Assembly (NCBI RefSeq): GCF_042652925.1
Contig: NZ_JBHSHC010000044.1
Coordinates: 1 to 64,000 of the forward strand
Length of the DNA stretch: 64,000 nt
Reading direction: 5' to 3'
Source: Effusibacillus consociatus
Lineage (GTDB): Bacteria; Bacillota; Bacilli; Tumebacillales; Effusibacillaceae
The notes below the pieces were generated by a model. It saw nothing but the letters and a program-made list of their open reading frames with translations, searched no databases and was not told where the DNA came from. The first letter of the stretch is position 1. Each line of letters opens with the position of its first letter. A program made the position numbers and the translations under genes. Shown here one piece after another: positions 15,956 through 24,938 of this stretch.

Positions 15956-16921
15956 TTACCGCTGTCCCTTCACATACGGCCTGCCCAGTGCGGACGGCGC
16001 ATGGGCCCGCCCCACAACTCCCGCAAGAGCCAGGATGGTGAGAAGATAAGGCAGCATAATCAGAAATTCGGCCGGCACGTAATTCGTGAGTCCAATTACT
16101 TGTCCGGAAGCGGCAAGTGCAGTTGCAAAACCGAAGAACAAGGCGGCCCACATCGCTCCTACCGGATGCCATTTTCCGAAAATCATGGCTGCTAACGCCA
16201 TGAACCCGTGACCCGCTATCGTATTATGCTGGAAGTTGCTTGTCACGGCGATAGACATTCCGGCACCGCCCAGTCCCGCAAGACCTCCCGCCAACAGAAC
16301 CGCCATATACCGGTACAAGTAAACTCGGATCCCTACCGAATCGGCCGCATGGGGGTGTTCCCCCAACGCACGAATCCGCAAGCCGAACGGTGTCCGGAAA
16401 AGTAAAAAGTACACGATCAAGACCAGTACGACAGCCAGGTAGGATGTCGGATAGGCAAAAAATATACCGTTTCCGATAATGGGAATATCCGACAACCAGG
16501 GAATGCTGTATTTTTCAAACGGAAACTGAACAGTTGTGGTTTGGGCCGCACCCTCGAACAAGTTCTTCACCATAAAGATGGCAAAGCCCGCCGCCAAAAA
16601 GTTCAAAGCGACACCTGATACCACTTGATCGGCCCGGAAATGGATCGTTGCGACCGCGTGCGGAACCGCAAACACCACTCCCAATACAAAAGCAGCCAGA
16701 AGACCGAACCACGGAGCCATCCTGCCAACCCCCAATGTTTCCCCTGCAAAAATGGCCACAACTGCAGCAGCAAATGCCCCGATAATCATAAAGCCTTCCA
16801 GTGCAATATTTACAATCCCGGACCGCTCCGACAAAACTCCGCCAAGAGCGGCCAAGACGAGAGGAGTCGCATACAGAATCGTATTGTTCAAAATAATCTC
16901 AAGCATGTTCGTCCAATTCAT
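15956..16921 (-). CDS. nupQ: BMP-type nucleoside ABC transporter, permease (NupQ-like)
   Basis: 321-residue inner-membrane permease of the BPD_transp_2 family with eight or more helices. GGVLSERSGIVNIALEGFMIIGAF is the family signature, and AGGLAGLGGAGMSI with IAGHGFMALAAMIFGKWHP forms the coupling region. It pairs with the permease encoded upstream, with which it shares a 4-base ATGA overlap. With the ATPase and the lipoprotein it forms a complete nupNOPQ-like purine nucleoside importer. The last gene of the operon. Confidence 0.92.
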   Translation of the reverse strand: MNWTNMLEIILNNTILYATPLVLAALGGVLSERSGIVNIALEGFMIIGAFAAAVVAIFAGETLGVGRMAPWFGLLAAFVLGVVFAVPHAVATIHFRADQVVSGVALNFLAAGFAIFMVKNLFEGAAQTTTVQFPFEKYSIPWLSDIPIIGNGIFFAYPTSYLAVVLVLIVYFLLFRTPFGLRIRALGEHPHAADSVGIRVYLYRYMAVLLAGGLAGLGGAGMSIAVTSNFQHNTIAGHGFMALAAMIFGKWHPVGAMWAALFFGFATALAASGQVIGLTNYVPAEFLIMLPYLLTILALAGVVGRAHAPSALGRPYVKGQR

Positions 16922-17985
16922 GACCGTCCCACCTCCTGCCCTTTACGACGGAATTTGCCGATCATCCATTGAACCAACGCGCTGGAGGCAACGAACAATA
17001 TAATCAGTGCAATAACGACCCGAATAATTTCTGTCGGAATTCCTTCCAGTCTCTGCATGCTGGAGGATCCATATGACAAACCGCCAAACAGGAGTGCAGA
17101 CAGGAGTACGCCAAACGGATGATTCCCGCCAATCAAGGCTACGGCAATCCCGTCAAATCCGACTCCCGAGAAACCGCCTTGAATACCAAAATATCCGTAA
17201 ACGCCCAGGGTTTCCACAGCTCCCCCGGCTCCGGCCAAAGCACCGGAAACAGCCATCGAAGTCACGATGTTGCGGGAGACATTCATCCCTGCATACTCGG
17301 CCGCATGTGAATTGAAGCCTACGGCACGAAGCTCGTATCCTTTGGTGGTGCGGAACAAAAGCCAGTAGACCGCTGCAGCAAGCAGCACGGAAATCAAGAT
17401 CCCCCAGTGCAGCCGGGCATTATCAAACATTTGAGACAGGATTGGCATATCAAGCGATGCACTTGGCCGGATGGGTGGAGTGTTCTCCTGCTGTCCATGG
17501 AAGTAAGCACGAATTAAAAAGTTCGAAGTATTCAAGGCGATGTAATTTAACATGATGGTCGTAATCACCTCATGAATGTGCAGGCGCGCTTTCAAATAAC
17601 CGGCGATTGCAGCCCATAGCCCCCCCGTTATCATCGCAAATACAACTGCTGCGAGCGCATGAACCACCGGAGGGAGGCTCCAGGCAGCCCCAATATAGGC
17701 TGCAGTCAATTGTCCAATGATGAATTGGCCTTCCACCCCGATATTGAACAAGCCGGTTCGAAACGCAAACGCTACCGCTAATCCGGTAAAGACAAGCGGA
17801 GTTACGGAACGGAGGGTTTCGCCAATATTATAAGCACTGCCAAAAATCCCGCCAAACAATGCCGAATAACCTGCAATTGGGTTGTAGCCGATTGACATCA
17901 TCATCACGGCACCCACCAACAGTCCCATCAAGATGGCGATAAGAGGAATGAGAATCCTGTTGAATCTGGAGTCAATTTGTGTCAT
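16918..17985 (-). CDS. nupP: BMP-type nucleoside ABC transporter, permease (NupP-like)
   Basis: 355-residue BPD_transp_2 permease. Marks are RTGLFNIGVEGQFIIGQL, NYIALNTSNFLIRAYF, AGMNVSRNIVTSMAVSGALAGAGGA and GFDGIAVALIGGNHPFGV. Overlaps by four bases with the gene on each side, giving tight translational coupling. Forms the membrane channel with the second permease. Confidence 0.92.
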   Translation of the reverse strand: MTQIDSRFNRILIPLIAILMGLLVGAVMMMSIGYNPIAGYSALFGGIFGSAYNIGETLRSVTPLVFTGLAVAFAFRTGLFNIGVEGQFIIGQLTAAYIGAAWSLPPVVHALAAVVFAMITGGLWAAIAGYLKARLHIHEVITTIMLNYIALNTSNFLIRAYFHGQQENTPPIRPSASLDMPILSQMFDNARLHWGILISVLLAAAVYWLLFRTTKGYELRAVGFNSHAAEYAGMNVSRNIVTSMAVSGALAGAGGAVETLGVYGYFGIQGGFSGVGFDGIAVALIGGNHPFGVLLSALLFGGLSYGSSSMQRLEGIPTEIIRVVIALIILFVASSALVQWMIGKFRRKGQEVGRS

Positions 17986-19517
17986 GTGGCCGCCTCCTCC
18001 CTACCTTTGTCTGTTGTTGCGCCCGACATCATTAAGCCCAGATCGTGCTCCGTAACTTCCTCCGGTTTCACAACACCAACAATCCGTCCTTCATAGATCA
18101 CGGCAATTCGATCCGAAAGACTCATGATCTCATCCAATTCCAGCGATAACAAAAGCACTGCCTTGCCGTTGTCCCGCTGTTCAACCAATTTTTTGTGAAT
18201 AAACTCGATGGCTCCCACATCCAGCCCTCGCGTCGGTTGGGCAGCGATCAACAGATCCGGATCACGATCGACTTCCCGGGCAATGATCGCTTTCTGTTGA
18301 TTCCCGCCGGACAATGCCCGGGCAGGCGTGTACTCACTTGGTGTCCGCACATCAAATATTTTAATCAAACGTCTCGCATGCGAAAAGATTTTGTCAAACT
18401 GCAGGATCCCCGACTTGGAAAAAGGGCTCTTGTAATAGGTGTTCAGCACCATGTTTTCCCCGATGGAATAATCAAGCACCAGTCCCCGTTTATGCCGGTC
18501 TTCCGGAATGTGTCCGATTCCGGATTCCGCGATTTCACGCGGTGTTCGGTTCGTGATCTCCTGATTGTTGATCACGATCGTACCGCTTGTTGTTTTCCGC
18601 AATCCGGTAATCACTTCAATCAGTTCTTTTTGACCGTTGCCTTCCACTCCGGCAATTCCAACTATCTCACCGGCCCGCACTTCCAAGGTAATCCCGTTTA
18701 ATGCTTTCACCCCGCGATTCCCATTTGCCTCCACGTTTCGCAATTCCAACACAGATGAACCGGGAGTGGCGGCCTCTTTTTCAACTGCAAACTGAACATG
18801 TCTGCCGACCATCATGTTGGCGAGTTTATCGGGATCCGTCTCTTTGACCGAAACCGTATCTATGTATTTGCCGCGTCGTATCACTGTGACCCGATCACAA
18901 ATCGCCATAATTTCTTTCAACTTATGCGTGATAAAAATAATCGACTTGCCCTCTTTCACCAAATTTCGCATGATTTGCATCAACTCGGTGATTTCCTGCG
19001 GGGTCAAGACGGCGGTCGGCTCGTCAAAAATCAGGATCTCAGCACCGCGATATAAGGTTTTGAGAATCTCAACCCGCTGCTGCATGCCTACGGATATGTC
19101 TTCCACTCTTGCTTTTGGATCGACGTCCAATCCGTAGCGTTTGGACAGTTCCGCCACTTTCTTCTCCGCTTTGGCCAAATCCAGCAGCGGACCGTTTGTT
19201 ACTTCACTGCCCAGAATGATGTTCTCTGTAACTGTAAACGGTTGGACAAGCATAAAGTGTTGATGAACCATACCGATTCCCAGACGGTTTGCGACATTAG
19301 GATCTGTGATTTTCACGTCCTTGCCGTGTACCCGAATCTTCCCTTCATCTGGCTGGTAGAGCCCGAACAAAATGTTCATCAGCGTTGATTTTCCGGCCCC
19401 GTTTTCCCCGAGCAGAGCGTGAATTTCACCCTTTTCCACAACCAAATGGATATTGTCGTTTGCCACAATTCCCGGAAATCGTTTGGTAATTCCCAGCATT
19501 TCAACGACAGCTGCCAT
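17982..19517 (-). CDS. nupO: BMP-type nucleoside ABC transporter, double ATPase (NupO-like)
   Basis: 511 residues with two ABC cassettes. First: Walker A GENGAGKST (about residue 40), signature SVGMQQRVEIL, Walker B ILIFDEPTAVLTPQE. Second (from about residue 250): GIAGVEGNGQKEL in place of a strict Walker A, signature ALSGGNQQKAI, LLIAAQPTRGLDVGA. This tandem form is typical of sugar/nucleoside importers. ATG at 19517 follows GGGGGATCGGTC; the frame is open six codons further without a better site. A terminator lies between this gene and the lipoprotein gene upstream. Confidence 0.93.
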   Translation of the reverse strand: MAAVVEMLGITKRFPGIVANDNIHLVVEKGEIHALLGENGAGKSTLMNILFGLYQPDEGKIRVHGKDVKITDPNVANRLGIGMVHQHFMLVQPFTVTENIILGSEVTNGPLLDLAKAEKKVAELSKRYGLDVDPKARVEDISVGMQQRVEILKTLYRGAEILIFDEPTAVLTPQEITELMQIMRNLVKEGKSIIFITHKLKEIMAICDRVTVIRRGKYIDTVSVKETDPDKLANMMVGRHVQFAVEKEAATPGSSVLELRNVEANGNRGVKALNGITLEVRAGEIVGIAGVEGNGQKELIEVITGLRKTTSGTIVINNQEITNRTPREIAESGIGHIPEDRHKRGLVLDYSIGENMVLNTYYKSPFSKSGILQFDKIFSHARRLIKIFDVRTPSEYTPARALSGGNQQKAIIAREVDRDPDLLIAAQPTRGLDVGAIEFIHKKLVEQRDNGKAVLLLSLELDEIMSLSDRIAVIYEGRIVGVVKPEEVTEHDLGLMMSGATTDKGREEAAT

Positions 19518-19576
19518 GACCGATCCCCCTTTCAAACCTCAAACGGCCACCATGGAAATATCTGTATAGACGGACA

Positions 19577-19604
19577 GAAAAGGCGAGCGTTTCACTCGCC
19601 TTCC
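19577..19604 (-). terminator. Terminator inside the nucleoside-transporter operon
   Basis: Minus strand AAGGCGAG, loop TGAAACG, CTCGCCTT then TTCTG. It lies between the lipoprotein gene and the ATPase gene, so partial read-through would give more binding protein than transporter. Confidence 0.7.
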
Positions 19605-19619
19605 CCGGTTGTTCAACTG

Positions 19620-20702
19620 TTACTTCTTAAACGTTGCCTTAAACTGCTCAAACTCTTCTGCAGTCTTCGGTGCTTTGATTTTTCCGTCGGTCAGCTGCTT
19701 CTTGAACTCGTCCACTTTCGCAATCACATTGGCAGGAGTGTTCTTGCTGGTAGTAGGCGCATACCCGACTCCGTCCTCTTGAAGACCCAGTTCTACCTGC
19801 TTTCCTCCGTTCCAGATTCCGTTCGCGAGGTCTTTGGAGACAGTGTAAATTGCCGTGTCCACTCGTTTGATCATGGAGCTCAGCGTATTATCCGGTGCAA
19901 GAGACGATTGGTCACGGTCAACTCCGATTACCCAGAAACCTTTTCCGCGTGACTTCGCTTCTGTGAACACTCCGTCTCCGGTTGCTCCCGCCGCATGGAA
20001 GATTACGTCCGCACCGCCTTGGTACATGGTGCTGGCCAAGATTTTGCCTTGATCCGCTTTGTCAAATGCACCCGCATAGGCAACCTTGACTGTCGCATTG
20101 GGATTCACCGCATAAACGCCCGCTTTGAATCCGTTCTCGAACTTCTCGATCAACGGGAATTTCACTCCGCCAACGAAGCCCACTTGGTTGGATTTTGTCA
20201 TCAAACCGGCGATCACTCCCATCAAGAAGGAGCCTTCTTCTTCCTTAAACGTTACCGCAGTCACGTTTGGCGGGATTTTTCCGTCCAAGTTCGAATCGAT
20301 AATCGCCATCTTGGCATTTGGATTTTCTGCAGCTACTTTTGCAAGATCCTGTGCCATCAGGAAGCCGATGCCCCAGGTGAGATCCCATTTATCTTTCACG
20401 AAGCTGTTAAGGTTCGGTACGTAGTCCTCTTTTTTCTTGGACTCCACATACGTATATTCTTTCTTTTCCTGGAGTTTTAAATCTGCCCCTAATCTCTTCA
20501 TGCCTTCCCAAGCGGCCTGGTTGAAGGAATTGTCATTTACTCCGCCAACATCGGTTACCATGGCCACTTTAATTTTGGGCTTTTGATCAGGGCCAGCGCC
20601 GGGTGCCGGTTTGTCTTTAGCGGCGCCCCCGCAGCCGGCGAGCAGCAGAGATGCGGACAAGGTTCCCGCAAGCAGAACTTTTGCCATTGTTTTCGTTTTC
20701 AT
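19620..20702 (-). CDS. nupN: BMP-family nucleoside-binding lipoprotein (NupN-like)
   Basis: 360-residue substrate-binding lipoprotein. The lipobox SLLLAGCGG puts the lipidated Cys near residue 24. The mature domain has VAMVTDVGGVNDNSFNQAAWEG, VGFVGGVKFPLIEKFENGFKAG, DVIFHAAGATGDGVFTEA and GVDRDQSSLAP, hallmarks of the Bmp/Med nucleoside-binding family. First gene of the four-gene importer operon, which would recover purine nucleosides from outside. Confidence 0.93.
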   Translation of the reverse strand: MKTKTMAKVLLAGTLSASLLLAGCGGAAKDKPAPGAGPDQKPKIKVAMVTDVGGVNDNSFNQAAWEGMKRLGADLKLQEKKEYTYVESKKKEDYVPNLNSFVKDKWDLTWGIGFLMAQDLAKVAAENPNAKMAIIDSNLDGKIPPNVTAVTFKEEEGSFLMGVIAGLMTKSNQVGFVGGVKFPLIEKFENGFKAGVYAVNPNATVKVAYAGAFDKADQGKILASTMYQGGADVIFHAAGATGDGVFTEAKSRGKGFWVIGVDRDQSSLAPDNTLSSMIKRVDTAIYTVSKDLANGIWNGGKQVELGLQEDGVGYAPTTSKNTPANVIAKVDEFKKQLTDGKIKAPKTAEEFEQFKATFKK

Positions 20703-20829
20703 CGCTTAATCCCCACTTTCGTCATTGTGAAAAAGCTTGTCTATCCAACGATTTAATATAACATAAGAGGCATTCTGGCCGCCAGTGCTTCCTTGACTAT
20801 TTGGTCAAATTTTTAACCCTTTCACGATA

Positions 20830-21618
20830 CTATTCCACCGAATTGACCGATCTTATCCAAGGCCTGTCATCCAGCCAATCCACCTGGATATTCAAACCGA
20901 ATGTCCCGCTCAGATAGTCACCCGTGAGAACAGTCCGTTTGGGACCCGATGCGACCACTTGCCCCTCTTCCATTAACAACGCATGGGTAAAAATCGGTTG
21001 TATCTCTTCTACATGGTGAGTCACATACAACAAAGTCGGTGCATTGGCCGAGCTTCCAATCCGGTTGATCACAGACAGAACGTTTTCGCGGGCACGGATA
21101 TCCAAACCGAAGCATGGCTCGTCAAGGATCAGCAGCTTAGGATCGGACATTAACGCACGAGCGAGCAGGACTTTCTGTTTTTCGCCTTGGGACAGGGTCC
21201 CGTATCTCTCCGCCGCCAAATGAGAACAACCGAACTTGGCCAGTTCTTCGAAAGCGCGTTCCCGATCAGAAGACTCGACAGTTTCCCAAAGACCGATCGA
21301 AGCATATTTCCCGCTTACCACCACGTCGAGTGCGGAATCTGACGGGTAAAATTCCTCCCGAAGAGCGGAACTTACCCACCCGATCGATTTCCGAACCTCC
21401 CGGATATCGCACTGTCCGTATGGATGGCCCAATACTTGAATCGTTCCCCTGCTTGGCCACTCATAACCGGTAATCATCTTCAGCAGGGAGGTTTTTCCGG
21501 ATCCGTTGAGTCCAATAATGGCCCAGTGTTCCTTCGCGTTGACTTCCCAATTTACATGGGAGAGGATTTGCTTGTCCGAGCGTATCCAGTGCACATCTTT
21601 GACTTTAAGTACTTTCAT
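20830..21618 (-). CDS. ABC transporter ATPase, YlmA-like
   Basis: 262-residue single ABC cassette. Walker A IGLNGSGKTSLL, signature TLSQGEKQKVLLARAL, Walker B LLILDEPCFGLD, and switch His in YVTHHVEEI are all intact. The closest named type I recall is YlmA of B. subtilis, similar to ModF-like ATPases without a cognate permease. No permease gene adjoins it. The ATG at 21618 follows AAGGGTGAGTGG; open frame upstream is ignored. The carboxypeptidase gene lies 60 bases upstream. Confidence 0.85.
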   Translation of the reverse strand: MKVLKVKDVHWIRSDKQILSHVNWEVNAKEHWAIIGLNGSGKTSLLKMITGYEWPSRGTIQVLGHPYGQCDIREVRKSIGWVSSALREEFYPSDSALDVVVSGKYASIGLWETVESSDRERAFEELAKFGCSHLAAERYGTLSQGEKQKVLLARALMSDPKLLILDEPCFGLDIRARENVLSVINRIGSSANAPTLLYVTHHVEEIQPIFTHALLMEEGQVVASGPKRTVLTGDYLSGTFGLNIQVDWLDDRPWIRSVNSVE

Positions 21619-21677
21619 CTTCCACTCACCCTTATTTTCCTGGCATTCAACTCGTACACTCATCTGCGTTTGGATTT

Positions 21678-23195
21678 TTACAGCCCGTATACCATCGTGT
21701 ACTTGTTTTCCAAGTACTCCACCAAATACTTTGAATTAATTGATTCTCCCGTGACAGATGAAAGAATCTCTTTTGGTTCCAGAAGCTTTCCATGTTTATG
21801 GATCTTGTCGTTTAGCCAAGATTTTATCGCACTGAACTCGCCGCGCTTAATCGATTCTTTGTAATCCGGAAGATCCCGCCGCAATGCCGCCTCAAATTGC
21901 GCAGCATAAATATTTCCCAGCGAATACGACGGGAAATACCCGAAGGCTCCGCCCGACCAGTGTACATCCTGCAAAACTCCATCCGCATCATTTGGCGGTA
22001 CGATCCCCAAATAGTCTTTCATTTTCTCATTCCATGCCGCAGGCAGATCTGCGACTGCAAGATCCCCTCCGATCAACGCTTTCTCCAGTTCATAACGCAG
22101 CATGATGTGGAGGTTGTAAGTCAGTTCGTCCGCTTCGACCCGAATCAAGGACGGCTGTACCTGGTTAATTGCGCGGTAAAACTCATCCAAGTCAACACGT
22201 TTGAATTGCTCAGGGAAAAATTCCGACAAATCGTCGTAGAAACAGGTCCAAAACTCATGACTGCGACCAATGATGTTTTCAAGGAATCTGGACTGCGACT
22301 CATGGATTCCCATAGACGCTCCCTCGCTAAGAAGGGTTCCGATCAGTTCTTGTGAAATATTTTGCTCGTAAATCGCATGGCCGGCCTCATGGATCGACCC
22401 AAACAAGGCCGACCGGAAATCATTCGGATGAAAGCGGGTAGTCACCCGCACATCCCCCGGATTCAGCCCGGTCGCAAACGGATGGGCGCTTTGATCGAGG
22501 CGACCCGCTTCAAAGTCGTAGCCGATTTTTCGAAGCACAAATTCACTGAACCGGCGTTGGTCGTCCACTGGGAATGTTTTCTCGAAAAAAGAAGCATCTG
22601 TCGCTTGTCCACGGTCTTGAATCGCCTGCAGCAGAGCCACCGATTTTGTTCGCAGATCCGCAAACAGAAGATCCAATGTCTCGACCGAAATTCCGGGTTC
22701 ATAGTGATCGAGCAGTGTATTGTACCTATGTCCTTGATAGCCCCATATATCGATAAATTGTTTGTTGTAATCAAGAATTTTTTCCAAATAAGGATGGAAT
22801 GCGGCAAAGTCATTCTTCTTTCTTGCCTCTTCCCAAGCGGTCTCCGATTTGGTAGTCAGTACGACGTATTCCTGGTAAAGCTGCGGCGGAATCAATTGAC
22901 TCTTCTCATATTGTTTCTTGCACTCACGCACAATTCCTCGAGTAATAGGATCAAGTTTTTCGTATGTATCCGGTTCAGACAGCTCAACTAAAAATTCCTT
23001 CATTTCGCCTGAGATACCCATCTTGAACAGATCGGTCGAGAGAGTGCCGATCACTTCCGAACGCTGTGTTCGCCCTTTTTTTGGCGCACCTGTTCGGAGA
23101 TCCCATCCCAATACTCCTATGGCTTCTCTATAGTCTTGCATCCGTCTCGTAAAGGAACGAAACGCTTGCACGGTTGATTGCAAATCTTTTGCCAA
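21678..23195 (-). CDS. Carboxypeptidase Taq (peptidase family M32)
   Basis: 505-residue soluble zinc metallocarboxypeptidase. The zinc-binding motif HEAGH lies near residue 268 (GSIHEAGHAIYEQN), with a downstream Glu zinc ligand likely in SRFLENIIGRS. Other family blocks are GLNPGDVRVTTRF and GGAFGYFPSYSLGNIYAAQF. Length matches the family. The start is a TTG directly behind GGGGG. It removes C-terminal residues from peptides broadly. Confidence 0.93.
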   Translation of the reverse strand: MAKDLQSTVQAFRSFTRRMQDYREAIGVLGWDLRTGAPKKGRTQRSEVIGTLSTDLFKMGISGEMKEFLVELSEPDTYEKLDPITRGIVRECKKQYEKSQLIPPQLYQEYVVLTTKSETAWEEARKKNDFAAFHPYLEKILDYNKQFIDIWGYQGHRYNTLLDHYEPGISVETLDLLFADLRTKSVALLQAIQDRGQATDASFFEKTFPVDDQRRFSEFVLRKIGYDFEAGRLDQSAHPFATGLNPGDVRVTTRFHPNDFRSALFGSIHEAGHAIYEQNISQELIGTLLSEGASMGIHESQSRFLENIIGRSHEFWTCFYDDLSEFFPEQFKRVDLDEFYRAINQVQPSLIRVEADELTYNLHIMLRYELEKALIGGDLAVADLPAAWNEKMKDYLGIVPPNDADGVLQDVHWSGGAFGYFPSYSLGNIYAAQFEAALRRDLPDYKESIKRGEFSAIKSWLNDKIHKHGKLLEPKEILSSVTGESINSKYLVEYLENKYTMVYGL

Positions 23196-23291
23196 TTCCC
23201 CCGTCCCCCTTCGTGTTTAAAAATAAAATCTATACCAAATCATACCATATTGCATTAAAAGGAAAAGCCCTAGACGGAACCAGGCACCCGA

Positions 23292-23555
23292 CTATTTTTC
23301 TTTCGGGGCTACATGACCGCGTTTTTCAAGCAGTTTCTTAGCCCTGCCCATCCTGATCAGTTCCCCCATTTGCCTGCGGAGAACTCGAACCACCGTTTCC
23401 GGATCCAATACATCCATTTTTTCTCCGTAATGGGACTGCATACTTTTATATGTGGAACTTACCAGTTCATAGTACTCATCTTCCGTGTAGTCATCCCCCA
23501 AAGCTTGTCTCATTTCAATCGCGATGTCGCGCAGACCTTGTTTAATTTCTTCCAT
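23292..23555 (-). CDS. Small helical protein, unknown (87 residues)
   Basis: Charged, mainly helical protein: MEEIKQGLRDIAIEMRQALG, then DDYTEDEYYELVSS and a Lys/Arg-rich C-terminus ending HVAPKEK. A GGGGGATCAGGG site precedes the ATG. No family recognised. It lies divergent to ricF and about 100 bases upstream of the carboxypeptidase gene. Confidence 0.6.
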   Translation of the reverse strand: MEEIKQGLRDIAIEMRQALGDDYTEDEYYELVSSTYKSMQSHYGEKMDVLDPETVVRVLRRQMGELIRMGRAKKLLEKRGHVAPKEK

Positions 23556-23651
23556 CCCTGATCCCCCAATGTCCTTCTTCAGTTTTTTCGGTTATAATGA
23601 CAGTATATCCTTTTAGGTGTAAGGATTGTTTTATAAAGGAGGTGCCAGGTT

Positions 23652-24104
23652 TTGAAGGATCTTGCATATATGGAATCAGTCGATTCCCGTACACGCATTT
23701 TGCGGAAAGCAGAGGAGCTTGTCAATCTGATACAAGCTACAGAAGAATTCAATCGCTTCCGCCAAGCGGAAGATAAAATAAATCGCCACCCTGACGCCCA
23801 AGCGCTCATGTTTGTGGCAAAAGCAAAGCGCAACGCCTATTCCCAAACTTCGCTTCGCTACGGATACGATCATCCGGCTGCTATCAAAGCGAAACAAGAG
23901 TATGATAAAGTTCTCGAGCAGATTGCGGAAATTCCTCTTATGGAGCAGTTTCAATCCTGCCAAGAAGAACTGAATGAGTTGCTGCAAGGTATTACACGTA
24001 CTATTATTAACACGTTGGCACCGGATGTACCTGCCGAAATCTACGAAGAAAAATCGGGCGGGTGCGGTAGCCGCGGCTGTGGCGGCGGTTGCAGGAGCCA
24101 CTAA
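23652..24104 (+). CDS. ricF: RicF (YlbF) family protein with Cys-rich tail
   Basis: 150-residue helical protein of the YlbF/YmcA family (KAEELVNLIQATEEFNRFRQAEDKI, HPAAIKAKQEYDKVLEQI). The last 15 residues, GGCGSRGCGGGCRSH, form the C-terminal Cys cluster that in B. subtilis RicF helps bind a 4Fe-4S cluster in the RicA-RicF-RicT (Y) complex, which directs RNase Y processing and affects competence, sporulation and biofilm formation. Length matches RicF. TTG start behind AAAGGAGGTG. The next gene follows after 15 bases. Confidence 0.85.
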   Translation: MKDLAYMESVDSRTRILRKAEELVNLIQATEEFNRFRQAEDKINRHPDAQALMFVAKAKRNAYSQTSLRYGYDHPAAIKAKQEYDKVLEQIAEIPLMEQFQSCQEELNELLQGITRTIINTLAPDVPAEIYEEKSGGCGSRGCGGGCRSH

Positions 24105-24119
24105 AGTGAGGGCGCATTT

Positions 24120-24746
24120 GTGATTCGAAAATATTCTGCCATTTTTCTGTTTGTGGCCATTATCCTCGTAGGGTATTGGCAGAAAGAATTCTTTCTTGAA
24201 TGGATCCGCGCAGGCGGAACCATTTCGGTATTCGTCAGCATCCTTTTTGTTGCGATCATCGCCTTTTTCCCTGTTGTCCCTTTTGTCGCGGTAGCGGCAG
24301 TCATTGGCGGGGTATTCGGCACTTGGACCGGATCGGCGATTACTTTAACGGGTGCCATGACCGGGGCCATGATCATGTTCTGGCTTGCCCGTTACGGATT
24401 CAGGGACTGGGCGCAGAACTATCTCAACAAATATCCGAAAGCGAAAGAATACGAGACCTATTTTGAGAATAACGCGTTTCTGAGTATCCTTTTTGTTCGC
24501 ATGGTCCCAGTTGTTCCTTCCCAAGCGGTGAACATAGTATCCGGAGTCAGCCGTGTTCCGTGGTACACATTTTTCGCTGCATCCGCATTGGGAAAGCTGC
24601 CTTCCAATTTGATATTCAACCTGGCCGGCAGCACTTTTGGACAGAACAAGTGGGCATCGGTGATGATTTACGGAACCTATTTCCTGCTCATTGCAATCGC
24701 TGCTTTTCTGTATTTGCGAAAACAGCAGCTTCAAAAAGAATCGTAA
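24120..24746 (+). CDS. TVP38/TMEM64 (VTT-domain) membrane protein
   Basis: 208-residue polytopic protein. FFPVVPFVAVAAVIGGVFGTWTGSAI and FVRMVPVVPSQAVNIVSGVSRVPWYTFF are the characteristic VTT (DedA-like) halves; FNLAGSTFGQ follows. Such proteins move or scramble lipids or carriers in the membrane; the exact role here is unknown. A GTG start 15 bases after ricF suggests co-transcription. A strong terminator follows. Confidence 0.85.
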   Translation: MIRKYSAIFLFVAIILVGYWQKEFFLEWIRAGGTISVFVSILFVAIIAFFPVVPFVAVAAVIGGVFGTWTGSAITLTGAMTGAMIMFWLARYGFRDWAQNYLNKYPKAKEYETYFENNAFLSILFVRMVPVVPSQAVNIVSGVSRVPWYTFFAASALGKLPSNLIFNLAGSTFGQNKWASVMIYGTYFLLIAIAAFLYLRKQQLQKES

Positions 24747-24756
24747 AAAAGCGGAT

Positions 24757-24808
24757 CCGAAAACGGCGGAACAACTTGCTCGAAAGCAAGAAGTTCCGCC
24801 GTTTTTCT
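24757..24808. terminator. Bidirectional rho-independent terminator
   Basis: AAAACGGCGGAAC..CTTGCT, loop CGAA, AGCAAG..GTTCCGCCGTTTTT. A-tracts and T-tracts on both sides serve the TVP38 gene and, on the minus strand, the end of the cta cluster. Confidence 0.9.
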
Positions 24809-24826
24809 GTCTCTCTTACAAACCAC

Positions 24827-24922
24827 TTACTTCTTGGTGGTGATATACGAAGAATACCAGAAAACAAACCACAACAATCCGGCAAATCCGAACAGCCCCA
24901 AGGCAAACAGAATCATTCCCAT
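24827..24922 (-). CDS. 31-residue single-helix peptide at the end of the cta cluster
   Basis: Reads MGMILFALGLFGFAGLLWFV, then FWYSSYITTKK: one membrane helix with a short basic tail. A GGAGGG site 8 bases upstream of the ATG is excellent, and the gene starts 16 bases after the stop of the oxidase subunit III gene with a terminator just behind. Size and topology recall accessory subunits of heme-copper oxidases, such as the 34-residue subunit IIa of Thermus ba3 oxidase. The functional link is inference from position. Confidence 0.65.
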   Translation of the reverse strand: MGMILFALGLFGFAGLLWFVFWYSSYITTKK

Positions 24923-24938
24923 CCTGATATCCCTCCTG

